A model generated the notes under the pieces. The model worked only from the letters and a program-made list of their open reading frames with translations, ran no database searches and was not told the origin of the DNA. From Chryseobacterium camelliae (GTDB lineage Bacteria; Bacteroidota; Bacteroidia; Flavobacteriales; Weeksellaceae), in assembly GCF_027920545.1 (NCBI RefSeq), contig NZ_CP115859.1, positions 1,178,001 to 1,242,000 of the forward strand: a DNA stretch of 64,000 bases. The letters are read 5' to 3'. Positions 26,956-34,585 of the stretch are shown in pieces. Position 1 is the stretch's first letter; every line of letters begins with the position of its first letter. Both the position numbers and the translations under genes were made by a program.

Positions 26956-27282
26956 TCAGCAGCAGCTTTGCTTTTTTGCAGTTGTGATTACATTAGAGAA
27001 AAATACATTCAGAACTTCAAATGCTTTTTCGTCGATACAATAACAAATTGAATTTCCTTCTATATTCCCTTTGATTAATCCTGCGTTCTTCAATTCCTTT
27101 AAATGTTGAGAAACGGTAGGCTGTGCCAATGGAAGTTCATTCACAATGTCTCCGCAAATACATTCATTTACCTTTAACAAATATTCAATAATGGCAATTC
27201 TTGCAGGATGCCCCAAAGCTTTGGCAATTGTTGCCATCTTATTTTGCTGTTCGGTGAAAAAATCGGTTTTGGTTGCTCCCAT
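26956..27282 (-). CDS. arsR: ArsR-family metalloregulator
   Basis: 108 residues with a winged helix-turn-helix: ALGHPARIAIIEYLL, the Cys site VNECICGDIVNELPLAQPTVSQHLKEL, and AGLIKGNIEGNSICYCID. Extra Cys occur at CYC and in the C-terminal QSCC tail, like the tail of the next gene. It would repress the operon by binding the dyads at 26920 and 27295 and release on arsenite or antimonite. First gene of the operon; promoter box 5 bases upstream of its ATG. Confidence 0.93.
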   Translation of the reverse strand: MGATKTDFFTEQQNKMATIAKALGHPARIAIIEYLLKVNECICGDIVNELPLAQPTVSQHLKELKNAGLIKGNIEGNSICYCIDEKAFEVLNVFFSNVITTAKKQSCC

Positions 27283-27286
27283 GATT

Positions 27287-27312
27287 CAAAAATATATCGC
27301 AATATTACGATA
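27287..27312 (-). promoter_or_regulatory. arsR promoter box with adjoining ArsR operator
   Basis: TATTTTTG on the minus strand (27287-27294) matches TAnnTTTG and is immediately preceded by the 18-bp dyad TATCGCAATATTACGATA (27295-27312). The operator therefore occupies the promoter spacer, a standard repressor position. The start codon follows only 4 bases after the box, so the mRNA is nearly leaderless. Confidence 0.72.
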
Positions 27313-27385
27313 ATAAATTTTATTGACAAAACAATTTATATATAATTGAGAGATCTTAGATACATGATGAACTGCTTAACTTTTT

Positions 27386-27544
27386 ATTTAACCACAAAAG
27401 GCACAAAAGATTTAGATAATACATTTAAAATTTATCTTTGAAAAAAGAACACATAAGCTTTAAAAATCTTTTTTTATGCTTTTGAAACCTTTCATTATCT
27501 AATGACGCGGATACAAATAGCTTTTGTCTCTTTTGTGGTTAAAT
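27386..27544. repeat. 159-bp MITE-like element with terminal inverted repeats
   Basis: The ends are perfect 15-bp inverted repeats (ATTTAACCACAAAAG), extended by a further seven matching bases (ACAAAAG) after a 2-base mismatch. Interior is non-coding. The shape is that of a small non-autonomous element. It fills the 290-bp gap between arsR and the flavoprotein gene, which otherwise holds nothing recognisable. Confidence 0.6.
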
Positions 27545-27572
27545 TTAAGATTAGTTTAAGACAAATTGATCT

Positions 27573-28472
27573 CTAAAACTCTTCTTCAGACAGCTCTTTA
27601 TTCACAACAGCTCCGGCAAAATTACCTTGTGCAACCGCATTCGCAACAGACCTCATCATGGTCACATTATCTCCACAGGCAAAAACTCCCGGAATATTTG
27701 TTCTATGCATCATATCTACTTTGATGAAGCCGTTTTCATTCAATTCAATTCCGAGATCATTAAGATTGATATTTTGTTCGAAACCGATTTTTGCATACAA
27801 TGCTTGTAAGGAAACTTCTTTTCCGTTCTTAAAAACGATTTTCTGAATGTTTCCGTTTTCATGCTGAATTTCTTCTATTTCATCTTCATGAATATTGATT
27901 TTATTCTGATTGAATTTCTCAATTTGTTCTTCATTTAAAGTAGATTTTCCATTGGTGAACAAGGTCAGATCTTTTGTTAAATTGAATACCAGCTTTGAAA
28001 AATCAAAGGCTATATCTCCGTTAGAAAGAATTCCGGTTACCTGTCCTTTTACTTCGTACCCGTGACAATACGGACAATGAATTACAGAAATTCCCCAACA
28101 TTCAGAAAAACCGGGAATATCCGGCATCATGTCTTTAACTCCCGAAGCCAGAATAAGTTTTTTAGCATAGAATGTATCACCGTTTTCAGTTTTGACGATA
28201 AAATTTTCAGCATTTTTCTCCATCTTTATGACAATTCCATTCAGAAATTGTACTGTTTTATATTGCAAGACCTGAGCTTTTGCCAGATCGGAAATCTCTT
28301 TCGGAGTTTTTCCGTCATGTGTAATGAAATTATGAGAATGCGGAGTCTGTCGGTTACATGGTTTTCCGCTATCAATAATCAAAACATTTCGTAGCGATCT
28401 TCCTAAAGCCATTGCTGCTGATAAACCCGCATAGCTTCCTCCGATGATAATGACGTCAAATTTATTTTGCAT
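27573..28472 (-). CDS. Thioredoxin reductase-like FAD/NAD(P) oxidoreductase
   Basis: 299 residues: FAD motif IIGGSYAGLSAAMALGR at the N-terminus, a redox-active CPYCHGYE (about residues 133-140), and the C-terminal FAD motif VFACGDNVTMMRSVANAVAQG. The CPYC motif lies where thioredoxin reductases carry their CxxC, but the NADPH-domain GxGxxA motif looks degenerate (GILSNGDIAFDF), so the substrate may not be thioredoxin. It is transcribed divergently from a Fur-family repressor with a shared dyad between, suggesting control by metal or peroxide. Confidence 0.8.
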   Translation of the reverse strand: MQNKFDVIIIGGSYAGLSAAMALGRSLRNVLIIDSGKPCNRQTPHSHNFITHDGKTPKEISDLAKAQVLQYKTVQFLNGIVIKMEKNAENFIVKTENGDTFYAKKLILASGVKDMMPDIPGFSECWGISVIHCPYCHGYEVKGQVTGILSNGDIAFDFSKLVFNLTKDLTLFTNGKSTLNEEQIEKFNQNKINIHEDEIEEIQHENGNIQKIVFKNGKEVSLQALYAKIGFEQNINLNDLGIELNENGFIKVDMMHRTNIPGVFACGDNVTMMRSVANAVAQGNFAGAVVNKELSEEEF

Positions 28473-28483
28473 AAATGTATTAG

Positions 28484-28524
28484 TTGTTGGTTGTTGGTTG
28501 TTGGTTGTTGGTTGTTGGTTGTTG
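28484..28524. repeat. 7-bp tandem repeat (TTGTTGG), about 5.9 copies
   Basis: Five exact TTGTTGG units plus a partial sixth. On the minus strand it follows the flavoprotein promoter box directly and ends 12 bases before the ATG, so it makes up most of that gene's 5' leader. Unit number could change by slippage. Confidence 0.9.
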
Positions 28525-28532
28525 CAAAGTTA
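28525..28532 (-). promoter_or_regulatory. -7 promoter box for the flavoprotein gene
   Basis: TAACTTTG on the minus strand, a full match to TAnnTTTG. The upstream spacer runs into the dyad at 28550-28564, so the Fur-family repressor could block it. Confidence 0.65.
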
Positions 28533-28549
28533 AAATAAATTTTCATTAA

Positions 28550-28564
28550 TGCGACTTAATCGCA
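28550..28564. promoter_or_regulatory. Dyad operator between divergent flavoprotein and Fur-family genes
   Basis: TGCGA-CTTAA-TCGCA is a perfect 5-bp arm dyad midway between the two divergent promoter boxes (28525-28532 and 28576-28583). It is the best candidate site for the adjacent Fur-family protein. It does not look like the classic Fur box. Confidence 0.6.
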
Positions 28565-28575
28565 ATAATAATTTT

Positions 28576-28583
28576 TATCTTTG
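28576..28583 (+). promoter_or_regulatory. -7 promoter box for the Fur-family gene
   Basis: TATCTTTG, a full match to TAnnTTTG, 4 bases before the ATG at 28588. It shows the message is nearly leaderless and argues against the upstream in-frame ATG at 28549. Confidence 0.7.
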
Positions 28584-28587
28584 CATT

Positions 28588-28968
28588 ATGGCAAAGAGAA
28601 ATACCATCACCAAGCAATTAATTCTGGACTCTTTAAAGAAATCCAAGTCTGCGGTGAATCAGGAAATTTTACAAAAAGAATTGGGAGAAGCTGTAGACCG
28701 TGCAACAATTTACCGGGTTTTAAACAGTTTTTGTGAAGACGGAATTGTTCACAAGATATTGGGCGATGACGGAAAATACTATTTTGCCATTTGCGTGAAT
28801 TGTTCCGAAAAAAAACATCAACACAATCATTTTCACTTCAGATGTTTATCCTGTGAAAAAATCGAATGTTTACCGAATGAAATGGAAGTAAAATTACCGG
28901 AAGGCTATCAATCGGTCAATTTTAACGGTTTTATTTCCGGGTATTGTAAGGATTGCTTGAATTCTTAA
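28588..28968 (+). CDS. Fur/Zur/PerR-family transcriptional repressor
   Basis: 126 residues from ATG 28588 (MAKRNTITKQL). An in-frame ATG at 28549 is rejected because it would put the promoter box inside the gene. N-terminal winged helix with DRATIYRVLNSFCEDGIVHKI, then a metal-binding half with CVNC, the His-rich KKHQHNHFHF, CLSCEKIEC and a terminal CKDC. Three CxxC motifs point to a structural zinc site. Whether the signal is Fe, Zn or peroxide is not clear. It likely regulates itself and the divergent flavoprotein gene. Confidence 0.88.
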   Translation: MAKRNTITKQLILDSLKKSKSAVNQEILQKELGEAVDRATIYRVLNSFCEDGIVHKILGDDGKYYFAICVNCSEKKHQHNHFHFRCLSCEKIECLPNEMEVKLPEGYQSVNFNGFISGYCKDCLNS

Positions 28969-28984
28969 TCAACACTCATCTATA

Positions 28985-29035
28985 ATTGTTCTTTTGCCAG
29001 ATTCTTCAATCCGCTTTGCTTCTTTCGGAATGACA
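28985..29035. repeat. Degenerate dyad repeat, relative of the one at 57922
   Basis: Contains AGATTCTTC and, 15 bases on, TTCGGAATGACAG, the same two motifs as the right half of the 57922-57992 element. The left half is missing or eroded. It lies between the Fur-family gene and the terminator of the efflux genes. Confidence 0.4.
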
Positions 29036-29064
29036 GAAAAGCTTCTAACTTATTTAAATAAAAA

Positions 29065-29087
29065 ATCCTGAGAAAATATCCCAGGAT
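29065..29087 (-). terminator. Terminator after the MacA-like gene
   Basis: ATCCTG pairs with CAGGAT around a short A/T loop, followed on the minus strand by TTTTTT. It ends the efflux transcript 30 bases after the HlyD-family stop. Confidence 0.7.
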
Positions 29088-29117
29088 CACAGTTTGAAAA
29101 TTTATAGTGTTAGTTTA

Positions 29118-30320
29118 CTATTTTTTTGACTTTTCTTTCAGCTCTTCTTTGTCTTTATCAGACGGGTTCCAAACTTTCACTTCAGAATTCTGATCAATTC
29201 CTGATCCCGGAAGAATCTGGACATTGATTCCGTCACTGGCTCCTAATTTAATATATACTTTTTTGAACTTTCCGTCTTTTTGTTTTACTTCAACAAAAGG
29301 AACATCTTTCCCGTTCTTCTTTTCATACTGAACTAAAGATTCATCCAACAACAAAGCATTTTTTTCAGATTTCAAAACAATTTCTCCATTGGCAGAAAAA
29401 CCGGCTCTGATATATTCATTATTCGGGTTATCAACATCCCCTTCTACAGGAAATTTGATCGTTCCGCTTGTATCTTTTCCTTTAGGAGCAATCATCGTAA
29501 GTTTCCCCGGGAAAGTTTTATTTTGTAAAGCACCAATTACAATATTCATACTCATTCCTTGCTTTAATTTTCCGGCTTGCGCTTCATCAATTTCTCCCTG
29601 GAAAATCAAAGAGTTAAGATCTGCAATCGAACAAATTGTTGTACCCGCGTTGAAAGAGTTGGCTTCAATTACCTGACTTCCCACTTTTACAGGCACTTCA
29701 AGCACTGTTCCCGATGCTTTGGAACGAATCTGCGTCGTCGCCAATCCTTGCAGTTCAGGTGTTGACCCTGTTTTTGCAATCTGCAATGTTTTTTGTGCGG
29801 TAGTTAGCTGTTGCTGAGCATTTTTAAGAGTCTGCTGCTGAGAATATAATTGCTGTTGAGCATTTAAGTATTCCTGTTTTGAGATCACACCCTGTTTGTA
29901 TAATTTCGCCTGCATGGCAAACTGCTTCTGCATATTATCCACATTCAACTTGGCATTGCTGATCTGAAGCTGGGAATTGGCCACATTTTGCTGAGCACTG
30001 TTCACATCAGAAAGATTCGGAACGATTCTTACGGTTGCGATCAACTGTCCCACTTCTACTTTATCTCCTTCATCTACCAAAATTTTATCAATAATACCGG
30101 CAATATTCGGTTTGATTTCAATTTCTTCTTTCGGAACAATTTTTCCCGTAGCCATTACCTTATCATCCATATTTTGAATGCGCGGCTTTCTGGTAAGGAA
30201 AATCTCATCTTTTTTAGAGTTGGATTTTATAAGGTAACTAATTCCTGAGAACAATGCAGCCACGAGCAAAACGCCTAAAACAATATAAATGGCTTTTTTC
30301 CAAGTGAATTTCTTTTTCAT
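29118..30320 (-). CDS. MacA/HlyD-like periplasmic adaptor
   Basis: 400 residues: a membrane anchor (about 11-30), a lipoyl-like half (IKPNIAGIIDKILVDEGDKV), a Gln-rich coiled-coil hairpin (about 105-180, e.g. QQQLYSQQQTLKNAQQQL), the second lipoyl half (IRSKASGTVLEVPVKVGSQV) and beta-barrel parts. Such adaptors link an inner-membrane transporter to an outer-membrane channel. Genes for two MacB-like permeases and an ATPase lie upstream on the same strand. No TolC-like gene is adjacent, so the channel must be elsewhere. Confidence 0.9.
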   Translation of the reverse strand: MKKKFTWKKAIYIVLGVLLVAALFSGISYLIKSNSKKDEIFLTRKPRIQNMDDKVMATGKIVPKEEIEIKPNIAGIIDKILVDEGDKVEVGQLIATVRIVPNLSDVNSAQQNVANSQLQISNAKLNVDNMQKQFAMQAKLYKQGVISKQEYLNAQQQLYSQQQTLKNAQQQLTTAQKTLQIAKTGSTPELQGLATTQIRSKASGTVLEVPVKVGSQVIEANSFNAGTTICSIADLNSLIFQGEIDEAQAGKLKQGMSMNIVIGALQNKTFPGKLTMIAPKGKDTSGTIKFPVEGDVDNPNNEYIRAGFSANGEIVLKSEKNALLLDESLVQYEKKNGKDVPFVEVKQKDGKFKKVYIKLGASDGINVQILPGSGIDQNSEVKVWNPSDKDKEELKEKSKK

Positions 30321-30430
30321 ATGTAAATTTTTATTTTTTTATGGTCATATGTAATCACTTACGATTTCATATGTCTAGTTTATTTTTATTTAAGTGATTT
30401 ATATTAATCTATTTGAGCTTTTATTCGATA

Positions 30431-31702
30431 TTATTCTGTTCTTAAAGCTTCGATAGGCCTGATCTTTACGGCACGCTGCGCAGGAATCATTCCGATAATC
30501 AACCCTAAAACAACCATTACCGACATCGCACTGAACACATTTCCGTAATTAACAGTAGGATTATAAAACGGGAATGAATCCTGATTCTGGGTCATTGCAT
30601 TTAAAATCATCAGAAGGAAAATCCCCAATATAAATCCTATCAAACCGGAGGACAATGTGATCACAACGCTTTCCAGTAAAATCTGATTTCTCACTTCTGA
30701 AGGCTTCGCTCCCAATGCTCTACGAATCCCGATTTCTTTGGTACGTTCTTTTACGGTAATCAATAAGATATTGGAAATGGCAATTACCCCTGCAAGAATC
30801 GTTAGTGTTCCTACTATAATAGTTAACAGCTGCATTCCGGTAAGAAAACCTGTCAGTTTTTTAAATTCCTTACCTAAGTTGAAGCTTCCGAACGCATTGG
30901 TATCTTCCGGTGAAACCTTATTTCTTGCCTTTAAAGCCAGTTTCACTTTTTCTTCTACCTGATTGACATCTGCATTAGGCTTACTCACAATCGCAAACAT
31001 ATCGATCTGATCTGCTGCATTATACATTTTTGTATAGGTTGAAAGCGGGATAAAAGCTGTTCGGTCGTTTTCAAAGCCTCCTCCTTTTTTCACCCTGAAA
31101 ACTCCTACTACGTTAAAGAAAATCCCTTTAATATTAATTGATTTCCCCAACGGATTTTCATTCTTTTTAGCCTCAAAAAAGTTTTTATAAATTTCTTCTC
31201 CGATGACGACTACATTTTTATTTCCTGAAACATCGGCATCATTAATGTATCTGCCAAAAATCAGTTTTTTCTCAGATATTTTATTCCCTACAGGATAATC
31301 TCCCGTTAAAGAATAAACTGCATTTTTCCCGTTCCTGGACATTGATTCTCCCGGTGTTCCCGTAAAACTTCCCCGTGAATTTTGTGGAGAGATATAATCA
31401 ATTTCCGGAATTTTATTTTTAAGCATCTGAATATCGGGTAAGTTAAGATGCAGCTGTCTCCCTTTCGGAAAGCCATCATAAGGAATTGCCGTATTCTGAG
31501 CCCAAAGAAAGATAGAATTGGTCGCAAAACCGGAAAATAATTTATCAAAACCGTTTTCCATTCCTTTGGCAGCTCCCAAAAGACTTACATATAAAAACAT
31601 TCCCCAACCCACACCAATCATCGTAAGGAACGTACGAAGCTTATTATTTCTCAATGAATAATAAATTTCCTGCCAAGTATCTTTTTTGAATATGATATTC
31701 AT
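30431..31702 (-). CDS. MacB-like ABC transporter permease
   Basis: 423 residues with the MacB/FtsX layout: an N-terminal membrane helix (about 21-45), a large periplasmic domain (about 50-280), then three C-terminal helices with VKERTKEIGIRRALGAKPSEV between the first two and the ending VKIRPIEALRTE. It lacks its own ATPase domain and would pair with the ATPase at 33467-34156. It shares architecture with the permease at 32184-33413, so the two may form a heterodimer. A four-helix-bundle gene sits between them. Confidence 0.9.
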   Translation of the reverse strand: MNIIFKKDTWQEIYYSLRNNKLRTFLTMIGVGWGMFLYVSLLGAAKGMENGFDKLFSGFATNSIFLWAQNTAIPYDGFPKGRQLHLNLPDIQMLKNKIPEIDYISPQNSRGSFTGTPGESMSRNGKNAVYSLTGDYPVGNKISEKKLIFGRYINDADVSGNKNVVVIGEEIYKNFFEAKKNENPLGKSINIKGIFFNVVGVFRVKKGGGFENDRTAFIPLSTYTKMYNAADQIDMFAIVSKPNADVNQVEEKVKLALKARNKVSPEDTNAFGSFNLGKEFKKLTGFLTGMQLLTIIVGTLTILAGVIAISNILLITVKERTKEIGIRRALGAKPSEVRNQILLESVVITLSSGLIGFILGIFLLMILNAMTQNQDSFPFYNPTVNYGNVFSAMSVMVVLGLIIGMIPAQRAVKIRPIEALRTE

Positions 31703-31776
31703 CTTTTATCTTTTACTATTGTTAATTTGCTACGCAGTGAAAAGTCAATGGTCAATTTGTCCAATTGCGATTCGTT

Positions 31777-32127
31777 TCATTTTAACATACCACTTAACAA
31801 AATAAATGTTGTTTTCAAAATGTTTCCCGCAGACTCTAATTCATCTATTTTTAAATATTCATTTTCAATAATTATATCAAAACATGAATCTAATTCAATA
31901 ACTGAACCTCGCGCTATTTCAAAATATCTTTTTCTTTCATTTTCCGACTTTCTGGAACAACCTTCAGTAATATTTAAGACCACTGAAGTAGAAGCTCTTC
32001 TTACCTGATCAACAAGATTAAATCTTTCGCAGTCTGGAAGTTTTGGTAAAATCTTATAGCATTCCCATCTAAGGCTTCTTGCAGATTTATAAACATCTAA
32101 ATTATAATGATTAAGATTTAAAAACAT
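31777..32127 (-). CDS. Four-helix-bundle protein (23S rRNA IVP family)
   Basis: 116 residues from the preferred ATG at 32127 (MFLNLNHYNLDVYKSARSLRWE); the frame is open to 32148. Family hallmarks: LDVYKSARSL, FNLVDQVRRASTSVVLNITEGCSRKSENE and ARGSVIELDSCFDII. Such proteins are encoded in 23S rRNA intervening sequences of some bacteria and as single genes scattered through Bacteroidota genomes; their function is unknown. It interrupts an otherwise compact efflux operon and is flanked by short repeats. Confidence 0.88.
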   Translation of the reverse strand: MFLNLNHYNLDVYKSARSLRWECYKILPKLPDCERFNLVDQVRRASTSVVLNITEGCSRKSENERKRYFEIARGSVIELDSCFDIIIENEYLKIDELESAGNILKTTFILLSGMLK

Positions 32128-32143
32128 CCGGCTATTTTTCAAA

Positions 32144-32182
32144 TTCACTATTCACTTGCAAAGCAAGATTTACTATTCACTT
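32144..32182. repeat. 14-bp direct repeats around a small dyad next to the IVP gene
   Basis: TTCACTATTCACTT (32144-32157) and TTTACTATTCACTT (32169-32182) differ at one base and enclose CTTGC-AAA-GCAAG. On the other side of the IVP gene, TTTACTATT recurs at 31712-31720 next to TTGCTACGCAG. The arrangement suggests traces of insertion of the IVP gene. Confidence 0.6.
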
Positions 32183-32183
32183 T

Positions 32184-33413
32184 TTATTCTGTTCTAAGCG
32201 CTTCAATAGGTTTAATTTTCGAAGCCCGGTATGCAGGCACAAAACCTGCAATAAATCCTGAAAATACCAATGCTAAAAATGCCATAAAAATATCTCCCCA
32301 ACCTACATGCGGATCTTTTATGAAAAATTCTTCCAAACGGCTCCCTATCAAGCTCAAAGCTAACACTCCCAATCCCACTCCTACAAAGCCCGAAACTACC
32401 GTAATTACAACACTTTCCTGAACAATTAAAGCAACAATACTTTTTGGTTTTGCACCAATCGCTTTTCTTACTCCGATTTCTTTGGTACGCTCTTTTACAA
32501 TATACACCATGATATTACTGATCCCGATAATTCCGGCAATCAAAGTTCCTAATCCGATAAATCCTACAATCCCGGTAAGCACCGCCATAAACATAAAGGT
32601 ATCATTCATATTCTGTGCATTGTTCCAGACACGGACTCCGTTCTCATCATCAGGGGAAACACTTTTTCGCGCCTTCAACTTATCTTTTAATTCGTCTCCG
32701 TATTTTATCGCTTCCTGCGGAGTCAGTTTATCATTGTAGGCAATATAAACCGTACTTACCGTATCGGAACCTTTTTTCATCTGCTGTAACGTTGAAATAG
32801 GAATGGTAATATGTCTTTCATCCCAGTCACCACCATCATCGGAGAAAACTCCGACTACTTTAAACATGGTTCCGTTAATATCCAGATCTTTCCCGATAGG
32901 ACTTCCGTTTTTAATTAAATCTCTTTGCACCATTCTCCCGATTACCGCCACATTTTGCTTTCTTTCCAAATCGGTGGGAGTAAGATAGCGCCCTTCAAGA
33001 ATTTTTCTGTTTTCTATATATTTTTCTTCCGTATCTGCTCCGTTAATCTGATAATTTCCGCTTTCTTTACCATATTTCACCATCAAATTTGCGGTATATC
33101 TCGGCGTAGCGTACCCAACTTTTTCTTTATCGGTTCCTACCAGAAAATCATAATCATCATTATTCATCGTCACCGTCCTGTCAGACTGAAGCCCTTTATA
33201 AGCAACGGTTGTTTTACCTGTAAAAATGGATATTAAATTTTGGGCATCTCTCGCAAATCCTTCCGTAAAAGCATTCTGAAGCCCTTTTCCGATACCAAAA
33301 AGCACAATAAAAATAAACAAACCCAAAGCTACTGTAAACCCTGAAAGTACCGTCCGCAATACATTACTGCGGATAGAACTGAATATTTCCTGCCAACGAT
33401 CGAGGTCAAACAT
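32184..33413 (-). CDS. MacB-like ABC transporter permease
   Basis: 409 residues: N-terminal helix (about 20-45), periplasmic MacB-type domain (about 50-270), and three C-terminal membrane helices with VKERTKEIGVRKAIGAKPKSI and the ending SKIKPIEALRTE. It closely parallels the permease at 30431 and probably partners it. Gene spacing to the ATPase upstream is 53 bp. The family drives efflux or extracytoplasmic mechanotransmission rather than classic transport; substrate unknown. Confidence 0.9.
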   Translation of the reverse strand: MFDLDRWQEIFSSIRSNVLRTVLSGFTVALGLFIFIVLFGIGKGLQNAFTEGFARDAQNLISIFTGKTTVAYKGLQSDRTVTMNNDDYDFLVGTDKEKVGYATPRYTANLMVKYGKESGNYQINGADTEEKYIENRKILEGRYLTPTDLERKQNVAVIGRMVQRDLIKNGSPIGKDLDINGTMFKVVGVFSDDGGDWDERHITIPISTLQQMKKGSDTVSTVYIAYNDKLTPQEAIKYGDELKDKLKARKSVSPDDENGVRVWNNAQNMNDTFMFMAVLTGIVGFIGLGTLIAGIIGISNIMVYIVKERTKEIGVRKAIGAKPKSIVALIVQESVVITVVSGFVGVGLGVLALSLIGSRLEEFFIKDPHVGWGDIFMAFLALVFSGFIAGFVPAYRASKIKPIEALRTE

Positions 33414-33466
33414 GTTTTATGTATTAAAAGATTGAAGAATCAGATTCTTTAAATTTTCAAATTGGT

Positions 33467-34156
33467 CTATAAAACCAATTGCTTTATAAATGCATCACTT
33501 TCTATAATTCCGTCTTTCAGGATGACATTTCTTTTGGTTTGTGCAGCCACATCAGGTTCGTGGGTCACAACAATGATTGTCTTTCCGCCATTGTTAATCT
33601 CCTGAAGCAGTTTCATAATATCGTGCGTTGTTTTTGAGTCGAGCGCACCGGTAGGTTCGTCGGCTAAAATCACTTTAGGATCTGTAATCAAGGCTCTTGC
33701 AATGGCAACTCTTTGTTTCTGACCTCCGGAAAGCTCATTCGGAAGGTGATTCGCCCATTGAGCAAGACCTACCTTTTCCAGATACTCCATTGCTTTCTGA
33801 TTTCGCTCTTTTCTTGATACATTCTGATAGTATAACGGAAGCGCCACATTCTCTAAAGCCGTTTTATATCCAATCAAATTAAAAGACTGAAAGATAAAAC
33901 CCAAAAACCTACTTCTGTATTCCGCAGCTTTTACCTCAGACAAATGCTCGATAGGAACGCCATCCAATTCATAAGTTCCTGAATCTTTTTCATCCAAAAT
34001 ACCTATGATATTAAGAAGAGTAGATTTTCCGGAACCCGAACTTCCCATAATAGAAACAAATTCTCCTTCGTCAATATTAAGGTTGATTCCTTTGAGAACG
34101 TGTAATTTACTCTTACCCGTGTCGTATGACTTATGTAAATTCTGAATTACTAACAT
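33467..34156 (-). CDS. MacB/LolD-type ABC transporter ATPase
   Basis: 229 residues: Walker A GSSGSGKST (about 38-46), Q-loop FQSFNLI, signature LSGGQKQRVAIARAL, Walker B VILADEPTGALDS and switch His in VVTHEP. Its closest kin are the MacB/LolD/FtsE-type ATPases. It heads the operon ATPase-permease-IVP-permease-adaptor. The start at 34156 gives the usual MLVIQNLHKSYDTG N-terminus. Confidence 0.93.
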   Translation of the reverse strand: MLVIQNLHKSYDTGKSKLHVLKGINLNIDEGEFVSIMGSSGSGKSTLLNIIGILDEKDSGTYELDGVPIEHLSEVKAAEYRSRFLGFIFQSFNLIGYKTALENVALPLYYQNVSRKERNQKAMEYLEKVGLAQWANHLPNELSGGQKQRVAIARALITDPKVILADEPTGALDSKTTHDIMKLLQEINNGGKTIIVVTHEPDVAAQTKRNVILKDGIIESDAFIKQLVL

Positions 34157-34365
34157 TAAGTGATTTTCGTTTTGTTTCCTTATAAGTAGAAGATATTTTT
34201 ATTTTGTTACAAGAATTACAATTAATTAAAATATTTAATTGTTTAATATTTAAATAATTAAAATACAAATAATTATGAAACATCGTTTAACGAAAACCGT
34301 TCCAAACCATTTAAATTTAAAAGCTAAGTATCTCGAAACCAATGATAGAGCAAGTTCCTAACAAA

Positions 34366-34545
34366 TGTGGAAAACTTTTAGCTTTAAAATTCAAACATTT
34401 AAGCTTTCCCCCTTTCAAAATAGGTTCCTGTTTTCTAACTTTGTGCTTCGCAGGTCACAAGAGATGAAGGAAAATTCAAGTGGATAAGTTAATAAACAAC
34501 TATTTGATATTCAATCCATTATTTATCTTTTGAATGTTATTCACA
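34366..34545 (+). promoter_or_regulatory. Upstream region of nrdB with a -7 box and DnaA-box-like 9-mers
   Basis: This is part of the 429-bp gene-free interval 34157-34585. TAACTTTG (34436-34443) matches TAnnTTTG. Three 9-mers match the DnaA box TTATCCACA at eight of nine positions: 34366-34374 and 34479-34487 (reverse), and 34537-34545 (TTATTCACA). In E. coli, DnaA boxes control nrdAB; a similar role here is only a suggestion. The first part of the interval (34157-34330) is AT-rich with no recognised element. Confidence 0.35.
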
Positions 34546-34585
34546 CGGATCGTTTTTGTAAAATTTTAAAAGACATTATTTTAAT

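Noticed and set aside
28484..28524. A CRISPR-like repeat array
   Set aside because: The units are 7 bp with no spacers: a simple tandem repeat.
28549..28587. Upstream ATG start for the Fur-family gene
   Set aside because: It would place the dyad and the TATCTTTG promoter box inside the coding sequence; ATG 28588 is the natural start of the family.
34366..34545. A replication origin
   Set aside because: Three near DnaA boxes alone are insufficient; there is no dnaA, no perfect box cluster and no AT-rich unwinding array of the usual form.
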